Made by a program: the position numbers and the translations under genes
In this document: positions 42,420 through 53,606 of the stretch, piece after piece
How positions within the stretch are numbered: position 1 is the stretch's first letter
How the letters are laid out: each line of letters starts with the position of its first letter
The notes under the pieces: model-generated
Databases searched by the model: none
Told to the model about the DNA's origin: nothing
The model's input: only the letters and a program-made list of their open reading frames with translations
From: Bursaphelenchus xylophilus
Taxonomy: Eukaryota; Nematoda; Chromadorea; Rhabditida; Aphelenchoididae
DNA length: 64,000 nt
Assembly (NCBI GenBank): GCA_904066235.2
Contig: CAJFCV020000004.1
Location: 3,038,001 to 3,102,000 of the forward strand
Reading direction: 5' to 3'

Positions 42420-43790
42420 GCTTCCAATTTTTTTGGTGTTTCTAGCAGGCAGGACAAATGGTTCCGAAAAATTTTGGGCTTTTATTTTTAATGGCAATTT
42501 TTAACAAGTAAAATCAAGGTAAAATGGGCATGCATAGTGATAAAAATCGACCAGGAAAACCTTCCAAAAACATCAAAAAATTCGAGAATTTCAAACGCCT
42601 CAAAAATTCCAAATTCTTTTCATAACCACTCTAAAGTTTATCAAATATCTTTGGTCTCTGTTCCCATCACAGAAGAACAACACCATCAACGTCGGCGTCC
42701 CCTATTGTTTTCCTTTTCTCTATTGTAATTTTACTCTTGAGTTTTCTTTTCGAGAAACGACGTTCCTCGCTGCTCTGTGTTTTGTATTTTTTTTGGTCAG
42801 TCAAGAGGAGAGAATATAAGAAAGAATACGTGTGGGAAAAGAATATTCTTTCGAGCGTGGTGAGCGGATCAGAAGAGCGGGGTGAAAATGAAGGGAAATT
42901 AAAAAAGAGGGGATTAGTTCTGATTAGCCGCTCGTTATGAGTTTTTGGCTTATCAGTATTTGTTTTCCGCGGATTTGGAGGTTGAAATAATGTTTTTTCA
43001 CTGATAAGGCGTTCTTGGTAATTTAGAATTGCGGTTTGCGAAATTTTCAATTTTTAAAATTTTAGTCATTATTTTTTTGTTATTGGTAATACAAGGTACC
43101 GAAGGCAGAAAATCACGTTTTGCTTGTTATTTTTCTGCTTAACAGGAACGAAAACACTGCTGACTTTGAGTCGGCTTCAATTTCCCCTGTTGAATTTTGA
43201 AATTTTTGAATTTCCCGCCAAATTTGGCATTGTGTTGAGGCCGTCGCATCATATCCGAAAAAGGTTTAAAAGGATTATAAATAGAAACTTTTAATAAAAC
43301 AAAGAGTTTTATTAGGATTTTGAGCCATATTCATATATAAAATTTTCATTATTTATGATAGATTCAGGTTTTCTCCAAGTTTTTTGATCTATGAAAGTAT
43401 TGACAGAATATTTTCAAATCTAAAGACCGATCCCCTACTCATATCCTCCCGACCAAAGGTTTAGACAACAACTTTTTATAGTAATACGTTCCAACCCTTC
43501 CAAAAAGATATAAAAAGCCCATAAAAAACGGAAAACGGTTTTCCGGAAATCATCGTACCGAAAAGAAACAAATATTATTCATGGCCTTTCATCTGATTCA
43601 GCCTTTACTTTCGCCGCTCGCAACAACACTGACAGTAAGGGAGGGGGAAAGCGAAAGGTCGCAGGTTGCATTAATAGGATTTGGGGGGAAAGGTTGAGAA
43701 ACAGATGTTGGCGGGGTGAAAGGGCAGGCTGGAAATGAGTTTCAGACGTTAAAGAGTGTAGTGGTTAGTGGTGTCGATGTAATTTGGCTT
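42420..43790. other. no recognised gene
   Basis: A 127-codon minus-strand frame (42667-43050) is Ser/Lys/Arg-rich and low in complexity, with a shadow frame on the plus strand; not supported. 43510 has GATATAAAAAG without an obvious gene. Confidence 0.25.
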
Positions 43791-43791
43791 A

Positions 43792-44240
43792 CAGGGGAAG
43801 TACTCCAAGTGCGACGCTCATATTTTGATGAAACTTGGCACAAATTTAGAATAATTTTTTCTAAGATATATGCGAGAATCCTAGCTCGCGCTTTGCAGAA
43901 ACAACCGAGATTTTTAGATCGAAAGTCGGCGAAAATTTAGGAATTTTTGCCGAATTTCGGCACGAAAGGTTGCATACCTATTTCTACCGTAAAGGATAAT
44001 GTTTCTCCAAAAAATCAAATTTTTCCGCAAGAAACTGCCAAGGTTAAGGCCAAAAAGCGTTTTTCGCTTTGACCGCTCTCCACGCTTAGCGTGCTTTCTC
44101 GGCGGCAAAAATCGTTCGATATCTCGGCGGTGCCGGCAAAGCGCGAGCTAAGACTTTCAGGAATTGATATTTAGTCCATACCCGACGTGTGTGCAAAATT
44201 TAAAGAAAATTTGAGCGTCGCGCTTGGAGTACTTCCCCTG
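43792..44240. mobile_element. CAGGGGAAG MITE, copy G
   Basis: Complete, TA on both sides (43790-43791 and 44241-44242). Confidence 0.93.
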
Positions 44241-44647
44241 TAAGGACTTGGAAAGATTGGCATTTCTTGAGGTTTCATTATGTTATCCATGATAGATGGG
44301 AAAATGTAATTAACTTAAATTTTAGTGGGATCAGTCAGTTAGCAATGGAACGTTAGCAGTCGTGGACGTCAATAATGCCAATGTATAAATTTTGTGCGTT
44401 TTGCTTAACTGCCGATTAATTGATTACTTGATCTTTGAAAAAAGTGGTGTGGCATGCTATTTTTAACGGCAGGGTATTCCACAATTCTTTCGAAACAAAT
44501 CTATGGAAAAGATAAGAGAAACTCGGCCGGAGAAACTTTCCAAAAATTCGAAAATTTCGAATGCCTCAAAAAGTCATCATTTTCTCCCCGCCAATTTGGC
44601 ATTGTGCAAAAATTTATAACCTCAAAAGAGATAAAAACGAAAAAAAC

Positions 44648-45093
44648 TATGAAGTACTCCAAGTGCGACGCTCAGATTTTCTTTAAATTTTGCACACACG
44701 TCGAGTATGGGCTAAATATCAATTCCTGAAAGTTTTAGCTCGCGGTTTGCGGGCGCCGCCGAGATATCGAACGATTTTTGCCGCCGAGAGAGCACGCTAA
44801 ACGTGGAGAACGGTCAGAGAGAAAACACCTTTTTGGCCATAAATTTGGCAGTTTCGTGCCGAAAAATTTGATTTTTTGTAGAAACATTATCCTTTACGGT
44901 AGAAATAGGCATGAAACTTTTCGTGCCGAAATTCCGCAAAAAGTCCTAAATTTTGGCGGACTTTCGATTTAAAAATCTCTGTTGTTTCTGCAAAGCGCGA
45001 GCTAGGATTCTCGCATATATCTTAGAAAAAATTATTCTAAATTTGTGCCAAGTTTCATCATAATCTGAGCATCGCACTTGGAGACTTCCCCTG
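44648..45093. mobile_element. CAGGGGAAG MITE, copy H (reverse orientation, left end trimmed)
   Basis: Starts at GAAGTACTCCAAGTGCGACG without CAGGG; right end GGAGACTTCCCCTG then TA. Only ~410 bp from copy G, in the opposite orientation. Confidence 0.9.
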
Positions 45094-45099
45094 TAAGTA

Positions 45100-46670
45100 A
45101 AACAAGAGTAAAATACGCCGCTCATACTTCAATTTTTTAATTTGTTCTGTTGCTCTTTTAGGTCTCCCATTTATCATCTGTTCCAATAAGCTTCTGATCC
45201 TTTTGTTTGTGCCTACCGTCTTCCTTTTATCATTACAACAGGCAAAAACAGATTACACTTGACTCCTTATCATCCGTCATTTCTTCAAAACTCCCCCCTT
45301 TCTTTCGTTGTGACAGCTACAATTCGAAAATGAAAAGAGATTTTTTCGGAATCAAGGCCATTTTAAAATTTTTCGAATCAAAAAATATCAAAATAACGCG
45401 GCATGAGGTCGCCGAAACCGGCTCGCTTATCGTTATGCTGCCTTTGGCTTGTGATTACTTTCGGCTTTTTTTTGAAAACTTCAATTTTGGTTGTGCTTTT
45501 TGAAAAACGAAATTTTTTGTAAAAGCGAGCCGGAAAGGGATGGGAAACGTCTGTTTTTTATAAAATAAAAAAAACATTAGACATGTTTTTTCCTGTTTTT
45601 TGACCTGAAATATTACACTGGAGACGTTGGGAATCAAAATGCTTGGGATTTTTGAAATTGGATATATTACTTTAGGTATGTATCCAACAAAAAAAAATTT
45701 TTTTGTAGGTGGAATAAAATTCATGATCGTATTTTTAAACATCATATAGTAGTTATCAAAAATTGAAACTAATTATTTTTGCGCGGGTTGGCTGAAAATG
45801 GATTTTTTTCGTCTGCACAGTGCGAAAAATATTTTTTTTAAATTTGCACTGTGCAAAAAATAATCGATCAAAAAATAATTAAAAAAATTTTTTTTGGTAT
45901 TTTACAGACCACACACTATTTTCTACTTTCATTTTAATCAATTTTCCCCCCGAAATTTGACTTTGTCTCCTCTGCACGGTGCAATTTTTCATTTTTACTT
46001 CTGCACGGTGCAATTTTCAACTTTTTTCTTTTTCCTTTTGTCTCTGTGAAATTTTCAAAAATCTTTGGCTTTTTGGACACAAACAAAAAAAGAACGAAAA
46101 CAATGGGACGTGAACTGTTTTCCTCTTCCTGATCCGCACAGTGCACTTGATCTCTCAAAAACCGAAGCTCAGACCGCAAAATAATCGGCTTTTTTGCCTT
46201 GATTCTGTTCTTTTTTGATTTTTAAAGAATGAGAAAGACCTCTAAAACTTTTTTTCAAACATTTCGAGACCTATAATTCAAATTTTTGAAATTTGAAAAA
46301 ACAAAAAAAACGGAATTTTTAATCGATTTATTATGCAATAAACTGCAGGGCTCCATTAAAATTCAATCGCCCATCTGAGTCCTCCAAAAACAGAATCACA
46401 CGTGGCTGCAGATCACGCCATTGCTCCCTATAACAAACCAGTTTACGATTCCTTTCCCCCCTTACTGTCATCCATATGGCAATCGTTTTTTTTTGTTTCC
46501 AAAAAATTTTTTTTTCACTTCGGATAAAATTTTTTGGCCTGAAAAATGTGTGGGGGCTGGAGCTTAAAAATGTTTTTGTGTCCCGACCTTTGGATATTTG
46601 CATATGAAATTTGTGTAAAGCGGGAAAAGAGGGGGATAAATTTGATGGATGAGCTGGGTTCTGAAAAGAG
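45100..46670. other. gene-poor stretch with GCAC(A/G)GTGC motifs
   Basis: The palindromic 9-10-mer TGCACNGTGCA occurs at ~45816, ~45844, ~45974, ~46003 and ~46137. The same motif is found in the hairpin of the 18586 TTAA element and near 25955. ORFs at 45207-45503 and 46331-46603 have no recognised relatives. Confidence 0.35.
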
Positions 46671-46677
46671 CGATTAA

Positions 46678-47933
46678 AGGACCAGAAAAGGTATTTTTTG
46701 AACCGACTTTTTTATCGGCGTAATCAGGCAATTTCGTGGCGGGACCATCAAGATATGTATGTGTTCTCGATTTTTAGAATGGAGAATAAACTTCTCCCGT
46801 GAATTTTAAATGGCCGATTGGCCCAGAAAGATTGATATTCGTGCTGAATAAGATGTGCAATTTCAGGAATTCCATCGAAAATCGTCATATAAGTTCAAAA
46901 ATTGTGTTGTACTTCATGAAAAATTCGAAAATTACTGATTGTGTTCGTCTTTCAGGTTCTATTTGATCTTCTAGGCTCAGAAAGATGGCAAAAGTTTAGC
47001 GTTTACTTTTGCTACTCTGTTTTTGGTACAACTATTTCCGTTTTATCCAGTTTTTTGAATTTTAGGTACCTCTCTCCATGGACTTACTCTGAACAAGGCG
47101 TGAAGTGCCTTGACAAACTCAAACACAATTCATAGAGCATAATCAAAGGTTTATTTTGAAATATTGATGGGAAAAGAAAAAAATCAACGGTCGTGAGGCG
47201 ATCATTTTCCGCACTGATGGCCTTGTTCTAGTCTCAAGCACCGTAGTATTTTCTCGACGTTCCAGGAACCTGAAATAATCAATAGAAACAATCTATTGCC
47301 CAAAAGTTCAAGCTTATTACCCAAAAAGCTAGTTTTAGCCCAAATTTTGATATTATCCATGGCAAAAGTGCATACTTATGATAAAAACGGAGGATTAAAA
47401 ACATGATTTGTTCTGTAAACCGAGCATCAACTCTGCTATACTTCATACAGTGATTAAATAAAGCTCGGGCCGTAATTTCACTGATAAAAATATATTATCC
47501 ATGTCCCGGTCTACCTAAAAAATAAACAAAAATGAAAAACTCTCACCTGTGCACCACGTTTCTCTCGACCATACCCTTCCACGAGTCCCGGATGCACAAT
47601 CTAATCAGTTCTAACTGTCCAATATTTCTCCTATTGGTTCTAATTGTCCAATCTTTCTTGCTCGTGGAGAGATACCTAAAAAAGTAACTGAAGGACAAAA
47701 AAAGAAACTTACATGAACGGTCTTTGATGTTTTGATCCAGTTCCTGGAAATGGAGCAGCTCATTCAACACGTAAACCAAGGTTTCTGGGCCAAGCGGCCA
47801 TTTAGAATCCACTGGAGAATTTTATTCTCCATTCCAAAAATCGAGAACACATACATACCTTGATGGTCCCGCCACGAAATTGCCTGATTACGCCGATAAA
47901 AAAATCGGTTCAAAAAATACCTTTTCTGGTCCT
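46678..47933. mobile_element. TTAA-flanked TIR element with gene-like sequence in both arms
   Basis: AGGACCAGAAAAGGTATTTT at 46678 is inverted at the right end (to 47933) with TTAA on both sides (46674-46677, 47934-47937). The first ~155 bp of both arms are nearly identical (including GGCAATTTCGTGGCGGGACC); similarity then continues more weakly to ~47085 and ~47655. On the minus strand the right arm encodes MDSKWPLGPETLVYVLNELL-HFQELDQNIKDRS, followed by a GTAAGT donor and later a TTTTTAG acceptor. The left arm holds the same stretch with stops. Confidence 0.82.
47690..47812 (-). pseudogene. gene-fragment-like exon in the TTAA element
   Basis: The frame MDSKWPLGPETLVYVLNELL then HFQELDQNIKDRS ends at a GTAAGT donor (~47713). 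A following piece after TTTTTAG (~47676) is open again (YLSTSKKDWTIRTNRRNIGQ). The mirrored copy in the left arm has stops. I do not recognise the parent gene. Confidence 0.35.
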
Positions 47934-48094
47934 TTAATGGGGAAATTTTGAGTAATTTAGAAAGTTTAGAGGTTAAAAAGAGTTTATTTTTATATTTATT
48001 ACATTAAACAGTTAGTGAATGCCAGGAATATTTTAGCAAAAATACGTTTAAAACAGTTAAACGTATGTTTTCGCTGCCTGAGAGCCCATCTTTA

Positions 48095-49415
48095 TTATTG
48101 TTTTTGAATATGCTATTAGTATTGTAAGATCCGCTAAATATATGTTTGCAAAAAGAGAAGAGGGAATTATTGTCGTGTATAATGTAATATAAGTATACCC
48201 TTAGGGCGTTTTGTGGTTTTCTGAATGGGTTCTTGGTCACAGTTAGAAAATCGGAAAGGAATTTTTAGAGGTAGTAACGGATGGGAATTGTGGAAATAGA
48301 AGGTGAATTTTAACAATTTTTTCTTTTTTTTCTTTTTTTTTGTTTTGAAATAAAAAAATGTTGTTGTGTTATAACATATTTAAAAAAATAAAAAAAGCAC
48401 TTGTAGGATTTAAAATTAAAAAAAGGAAGTTTTTTTTTTACCCAAACCTTTTCAAATTATTTTTTATTTGTTATTACAATCAAAAATTTTCTCATGTTTC
48501 TCGATTCGCCGAAAAAACGAAACAAGTAAACGTTTCGTCCCCCCAAAGACCTCTTCCTTTCCTTTCTTATTGTTCTCTCAACGATGGTGTTTAGTACAGT
48601 CGGTAATGCAAATAGAAAATGAGGTCGACCACTTTTTTTAATATCTTTAATATCCTTGCACTATAAGCGCAGAGCAAAACATATGAAAAAGTCCTAAAAT
48701 AGGGATATTTGGAATGGATTTGTTTTTTTATTTTTTTTTATGATTAACTGTCAGCTGCAGAGCGAGAATTTTTTTAATTAACAGTTTGGATTGTTGGTGG
48801 TGGAATTTGCATGGTTTGTTATTTGCAAGGGAAGGTTTGTGGTGCAACGCTCAGATTTTTTTAAAGAGTTACAAATTGAGATTTTCTGAAAAAAAGGTTT
48901 TTTAAAAAAGTGCCTCGTGGAACGTTGAGAAATTTGAATTATCCATCAGTCTGTAACTAAATATCCATAAAGTACTTATTTTATTTTATTTTTTATTCTA
49001 AATTTTAATTCCGCAATTCCCACGTTACTGCCTCTAAAAATCACTTTTCGATTTTAAAACTGTTTGTAATAAAAAAAGATTTTTTTTAAATTTTTAATCC
49101 CGTGAATCCATTTTTCATTCTTTTAATATACAACAAGATTTTTTGAATTCAACAGAATTTGTTAAAACCAAAAAAAGATTTTCGTCTACTTACCATCTAA
49201 ATTTACATTTTAATTCCACAATTCCCACCCGTTTCTACCTCTAAAAATTACTTTCCGATTTTCTATTCTGTAACCAAAAACCCATTCAGAAAACCACAAA
49301 ACTCCCCCAAGGGTATGCTTATGTTACATTATACATGAAAATAATTCCCCCTTCTTTTTCACAGACATATTATTTAGCGGCGCTTACAATACTAATAACA
49401 TATTCAAAAAAAAAA
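48095..49415. repeat. foldback repeat with ~200-bp arms
   Basis: TTTTTGAATATGCTATTAGT through 'TGTATAATGTAATATAAG', 'TTTTGTGGTTTTCTGAATGG' and AGAAAATCGGAAAG to GGGAATTGTGGAA (48108-48300) is inverted at ~49209-49411. A third, partial copy lies at ~48995-49060. The element's ends were not defined. Confidence 0.7.
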
Positions 49416-49419
49416 TACC

Positions 49420-50940
49420 AAAAACGAGCCTCAGGCTATGAAAACATATTTTGAAATATTAAATCGAGTTTTAATCCGATTTGGAGGCTGTGTTTTGAAT
49501 TTTTTTTGATAAAATATTTTAAAATTATGCTTAGGTCTTTTGAAAATAAAAAAAACATTTTTTTTTATTTTTCAAGATTTTCATAATTTAGTGAATAAAT
49601 TTCAAAATTCGAAATAAATTCCAAAGTTGATTAAGCCCTCATTATTTTTGATGACAAGCCCGCAAAAAGCCCTTTCTCTTTTATTGCGTGGTTTGGGAAT
49701 GGGTCTCAGTTCTTGAGATGATAAACAAATCAAGCCGAATATTATGTTTGCTGAACGCGTGCGGGAAATGTTCGTTTTTGGACCTTATCGGTGTTGGAAT
49801 TGGTTTATGGGTTTAGTTTTCAGATTTGAGGCAAAACATTGGGGAAAATGGAAGAATTGGGAGAAGTTGATGGAATCGCTGAACTAGAGGTACCATTTGA
49901 CGTTTCGCTTTATTTTTCTGCATTTTATCTGTATGGGAAATATATTTATTACTGTAAAAAATTTCATTTTTTGCCTTGCAGTCTTAGCCTTTGCAGACGA
50001 GATATTATGCAAAATAAGGAGAGACAATCAGAGAAAAAATATTTTCGGCAGATTTTTTATTAATTTCGGGAAGGAAAAAATTGTTTTTTGTAGAGAAAAA
50101 AGCTTTTTAGAGTAGTTACATTTCAAGCTTACAATAAAATTCCCGAAAATTTTAATTTTTTGACTAAAAAAATTTTTTTTCCTTCTGTTGTCCACGTAAT
50201 TTTTTCATCTTTTAAAACCTCCCGAACCTTTTTCCAGCCTATAGATAAGCTCCATTTTATCCAATCCATCATTTTCGAAGACTCGATGTAAACGTCGGGG
50301 GGTTTGAGGGAAAAGTTTTGGTAGATCCATCAATATCAATATAATAAATATTTTTACCCCGCACGTCATTCACAATGTCAGACAGACTTCTTTAAGCCAT
50401 AATCCCTTGCCATAAAACTTATACTGATTAATTTTTTTGTTTGCCAAATCCACACCCAAGTAAATAAAAGTGGAGTGCCATGCCCCGTATGCTCATTACC
50501 TCCCTTTTCGCTGATTTGTTTGCTGTTGCCAAAGCCCTTCTCGAATGACCTGTCAGGTTTGAGGTCATTTGAGGATGACGGGTTTGGGGCGCTTGATTGG
50601 AATGGATGAGGATGGATGTGGCGAGGAGAAATGGGGCAGGGGTTTTTTTGGTTTCTGTTTATGACTTTTGGGCTGATCAGAGGGAACGTGGGAGTGCTAT
50701 AAGGCTGGTGATATGGCCAAAAAGTGATAAGGTGGGAGATATGACCAATTTTGAATTTCTGAAAATCCCGAAAAAAAGAATTATTAAAAAATTTAAAGAA
50801 AAACGAAAATAATTGCACTACAGCAACAAAAGGTACTTACTAGGGAAGTGTACAAACGAACCCTCACCAAATGGCAAGTGATATACACCATTGGCACGCC
50901 ACGAAAAAAGTGGAAATAGAGAAATTCGCGGGAAAATGTT
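49420..50940. other. no recognised gene
   Basis: Low-complexity stretches and small ORFs. The 146-codon minus-strand frame at 50378-50818 is Phe/Pro/Ser-rich, overlaps a plus-strand frame and matches nothing. A lone palindromic-MITE arm (GACATTTCATACGCTGAAAC) lies at 50944. Confidence 0.25.
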
Positions 50941-51054
50941 TTCGACATTTCATACGCTGAAACCTTTACAAATAAATAACAAAAATGATTCCAAAATTCT
51001 AATAAACAACAAATTACGTGTGAAACCGGCGAGAAAGCATCGAAAGGCATCTAG

Positions 51055-51180
51055 GAGGTGCACCCAGAACTTCTTAGATTGATCGAAGAAGAGAAAAGAA
51101 ATTATATTGTACTAGGCACAATTGGACCAAAATCGATGAAACTGACCGAATTGGAGCTCTTCCGGGGTTTACAAGACTAA
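51055..51180 (+). CDS. possible terminal exon of unknown gene
   Basis: After an acceptor-like ATCTAG the frame EVHPELLRLIEEEKRNYIVL continues GTIGPKSMKLTELELFRGLQD to TAA at 51178-51180. The composition looks like protein. A possible upstream piece (MASDIHHWHATKKVEIEKFA, from ~50875) is in view, but a junction could not be fixed. No homologue recognised. Confidence 0.25.
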   Translation, partial: EVHPELLRLIEEEKRNYIVLGTIGPKSMKLTELELFRGLQD

Positions 51181-51238
51181 CAGGGCTTTGATCTTGCTAC
51201 AACAGACCACTAATAAATTGAAATTCATCAAATCTTCT

Positions 51239-52161
51239 TCATTTCCACCTAAACATCAAACCAATAAGAATAATTAAAATTACATAAATTTTCGACAATC
51301 CATCGAATTTGTCGGATGCAATCTGAACTCGGAATTCAATCTCCACACCCATTGGTACATTATGCTGGCTTTCACATTCTACTTCAACATGGACCGGCTG
51401 AAATATCAATTATATTATTTTAGGTATAACCAGAGAAACTTATAAACTCAATGGCCTAGAAAAACAAGGAATCAAAAAGGCAACGTCACAAACTTACCTT
51501 GAAATGTTCTAAACGTCGTCTGCTTCCTCTGATCCAGCTTCGCTCACGCCTTCTCCAGTCCATTCCTGCGTTTCTCCGTCAGTTCCTGCAACATGATGCA
51601 ATAATGAACTGACAAGTGCCCTTTTTCAACTGTGAAATTTCCAGATTTCTTCTTTATTACGTCCGCTAGGATGTTCCACACAATATCCATCGCTCAACGT
51701 ACCACTAAAGAGCTCAAAAGAAAGAGAAATCTTACATTTTCTGGAGGCACATCGGTAGATGGAAGATCAATGTTTGGGTCATTGCTAGATGTGCCGGGCT
51801 CCATGGATTCATCCATTTTATACAACCAGACGTTCCTGCTGATCTCTTCTAACTTTATCTTCCTTTGCTTTAGCTGCTTCAGCTTGTTTCGTGCCTTCTC
51901 CAGCCCTTTCTTGCGTTTCTCCCTCAGTTCCTGCAAAATGATGCAATAATGAACTGACAAGTGCCCTTTTTCAACTGTGAAATTTCCAGATTTCTTTTTT
52001 ACAACGTCCGCTAGGTTGTTCCACACAATATCCATCGTTCAACGTACCACTAAAGAGCTCAAAAGAAAAAGAAATCTTACATTTTCTGGAGGCACGTCGA
52101 TAGATGGAAGATCAATGTTTGGGTCACAGCGCGATGGGCCGGGCTCCATGGACTCATCCAT
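51239..52161 (-). CDS. small coiled-coil protein with C-terminal membrane segment, with a decayed duplicate exon
   Basis: Exon 52161-52081 encodes MDESMEPGPSRCDPNIDLPS + IDVPPEN. Exon 51930-51736 encodes ELREKRKKGLEKARNKLKQL (a coiled coil) and ends with a repeat of MDESMEPG...PPEN. Exon 51397-51239 encodes PVHVEVECESQHNVPMGVEI and ends in a hydrophobic segment KIYVILIILIGLMFRWK, then TGA. All three junctions are phase 0, giving 144 aa. Between the last two lies 51585-51498, a copy of the coiled-coil exon start (ELTEKRRNGLEKA) with an in-frame TGA and a length that breaks phase, so it would have to be skipped. The repeated ends show a tandem duplication of exon plus intron. The C-terminal hydrophobic end suggests a tail-anchored membrane protein. 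It may instead be a pseudogene. An acceptor-like TTCTCAG lies ~18 nt upstream of the ATG. Confidence 0.45.
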
Positions 52162-52165
52162 TATA
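51600..52165. repeat. ~345-bp tandem duplication within the coiled-coil gene
   Basis: The block from TGCAATAATGAACTGACAAG to 'GGGCTCCATGGA' is present at 51598-51805 and 51944-52151 with ~95% identity by eye. Confidence 0.85.
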
Positions 52166-52502
52166 TTCAATACTTGAAACTGAGAACAACGTAATTTTTG
52201 AGATACTATTCATCCCTAAATTATTCCAAATCGCAGAGTTACAATACCATCTAACACAATATTCATTCTTTCAAAAAAATTAAAAATATTGGGCGCAGCT
52301 CGAAATCTCTATTTCCAATTTTGCCTTACGTTTTTCGTGGCGTGCATTGGAAAGCCCTTGAAAATGGTGCAAGATACCATTTTCATTTTTTGCAGAATGC
52401 CTTTCCGCGACGACATACTGTAAATTTCATTATTTTTAGGTCATTTCGCAACAAAAATCTTTCTTTCTCTTGAGCGGACAAAAATCCTCGAAGAGGGTTG
52501 CT

Positions 52503-52571
52503 TCAATAGTGCAGTGGTTGCTGAGCAGGCTGATAAGCCAAACCAAGCTAGGTTCGATTCCCAGCTATTTT
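52503..52571 (+). tRNA. tRNA-like sequence, Ile(GAT)-type loop, probably degenerate
   Basis: A box TAGTGCAGTGG (52507-52517) and B box GGTTCGATTCC (52551-52561) match their consensus exactly. Acceptor arms TCAATAG/CTATTTT pair at 5 of 7 positions. The D stem is CAG/CTG. The T stem CTAGG/CCCAG pairs at 4 of 5 around TTCGATT. The loop CTGATAA equals that of tRNA-Ile(GAU), but the five-pair anticodon stem is mostly broken (an alternative GGCT/AGCC stem is possible). Likely a tRNA pseudogene or tRNA-derived repeat that could still bind TFIIIC. Confidence 0.45.
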
Positions 52572-52579
52572 AGGAACCC

Positions 52580-53600
52580 TTACACTTTGAAGTATGGGAT
52601 TTCATAATCTGTAAAAATTTTAAAAATTGGTCCATTTTTATTTAAACAATATTCGATTTAATTTTTTTAAGAAACAGCAAAAGCTAAAACGTTTTTTACA
52701 AACTCCAAAAATGATTTTTATCATTTCCCCCACACCTTTAATTCTTTCGGCCCTAATTTCCCCCATTTTTATTTTGAAATCCCTGTTTACCCTTATGATG
52801 ACTCCGTTTGACCATTTTTCCATGCGACTGTTGATGTATACCCTTATAAAGCCCAGCCCAAAACATGCGCTTTTCTATTATTAGTCCAAGTCCCGTCTTT
52901 GGGCCCCCAAAATTCATTTCCTCACACGGAATCACGTGGCCCTTCACATTCATCCCTTTTTTCTCTCTTTTTGTTCCAAATCCCATTAAACTGAGCGGCA
53001 AGATACGACAATGTCACACGTTTTTTTTTGCGTTTTCGAATGCTCAAAAATCCGAATGCCCCTCGAGACGCTAGGGAGACGAAAATTTGGCCACTGGGCC
53101 ACAACTTTTTTTCCTCTTTCGTTTTTTTTGATACAAGTGTAAATTTGTTTGGAAGTCGGTTTATAAGATTTCGACGCCCTTCTTTGTCTGGCTAATTTTG
53201 GCCGCTAATTCGATTGCATTGGCAAATTGGCCGGGTTCCAGAGAAAGAATAAAAAAAAGGATTTATGAAGACATAGAAAAAGGACGAATATTCGTTGTTG
53301 TTGTTTTTTGGGGGGATAGAGTGGCCAATTTTTGAGCTCAAAAAATCTTTTTTGTTTTTGATTAAATTTAGCGGAAATTGGGTGTGTATTTTGCTGAAAG
53401 CTTTTAAAGATTTCTATTTTTCTTTTTGCACAAAAAAATCGAAATTTTATTGCCCATAATAGCAAAAATTCGAAAATTTTTGGCGATTTAAAAAAAATAG
53501 TCCGTTCGAAAAGCTATCATATTCTCATGTCGTCTCTCTCACAGTCTCTTTTAGTCATCTAAATGTCTAATTTGAGCAAAACTTTTAAAGAATGCAGGGC
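52580..53600. other. no recognised gene
   Basis: ORFs of 60-86 aa overlap in several frames. 53275-53470 is poly-T/A-rich. No supported feature. Confidence 0.25.
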
Positions 53601-53606
53601 GTCGCG

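Noticed and set aside
42667..43050. 127-aa ORF
   Set aside because: Low-complexity Ser/Lys/Arg composition, open shadow on the other strand, no splice or domain support.
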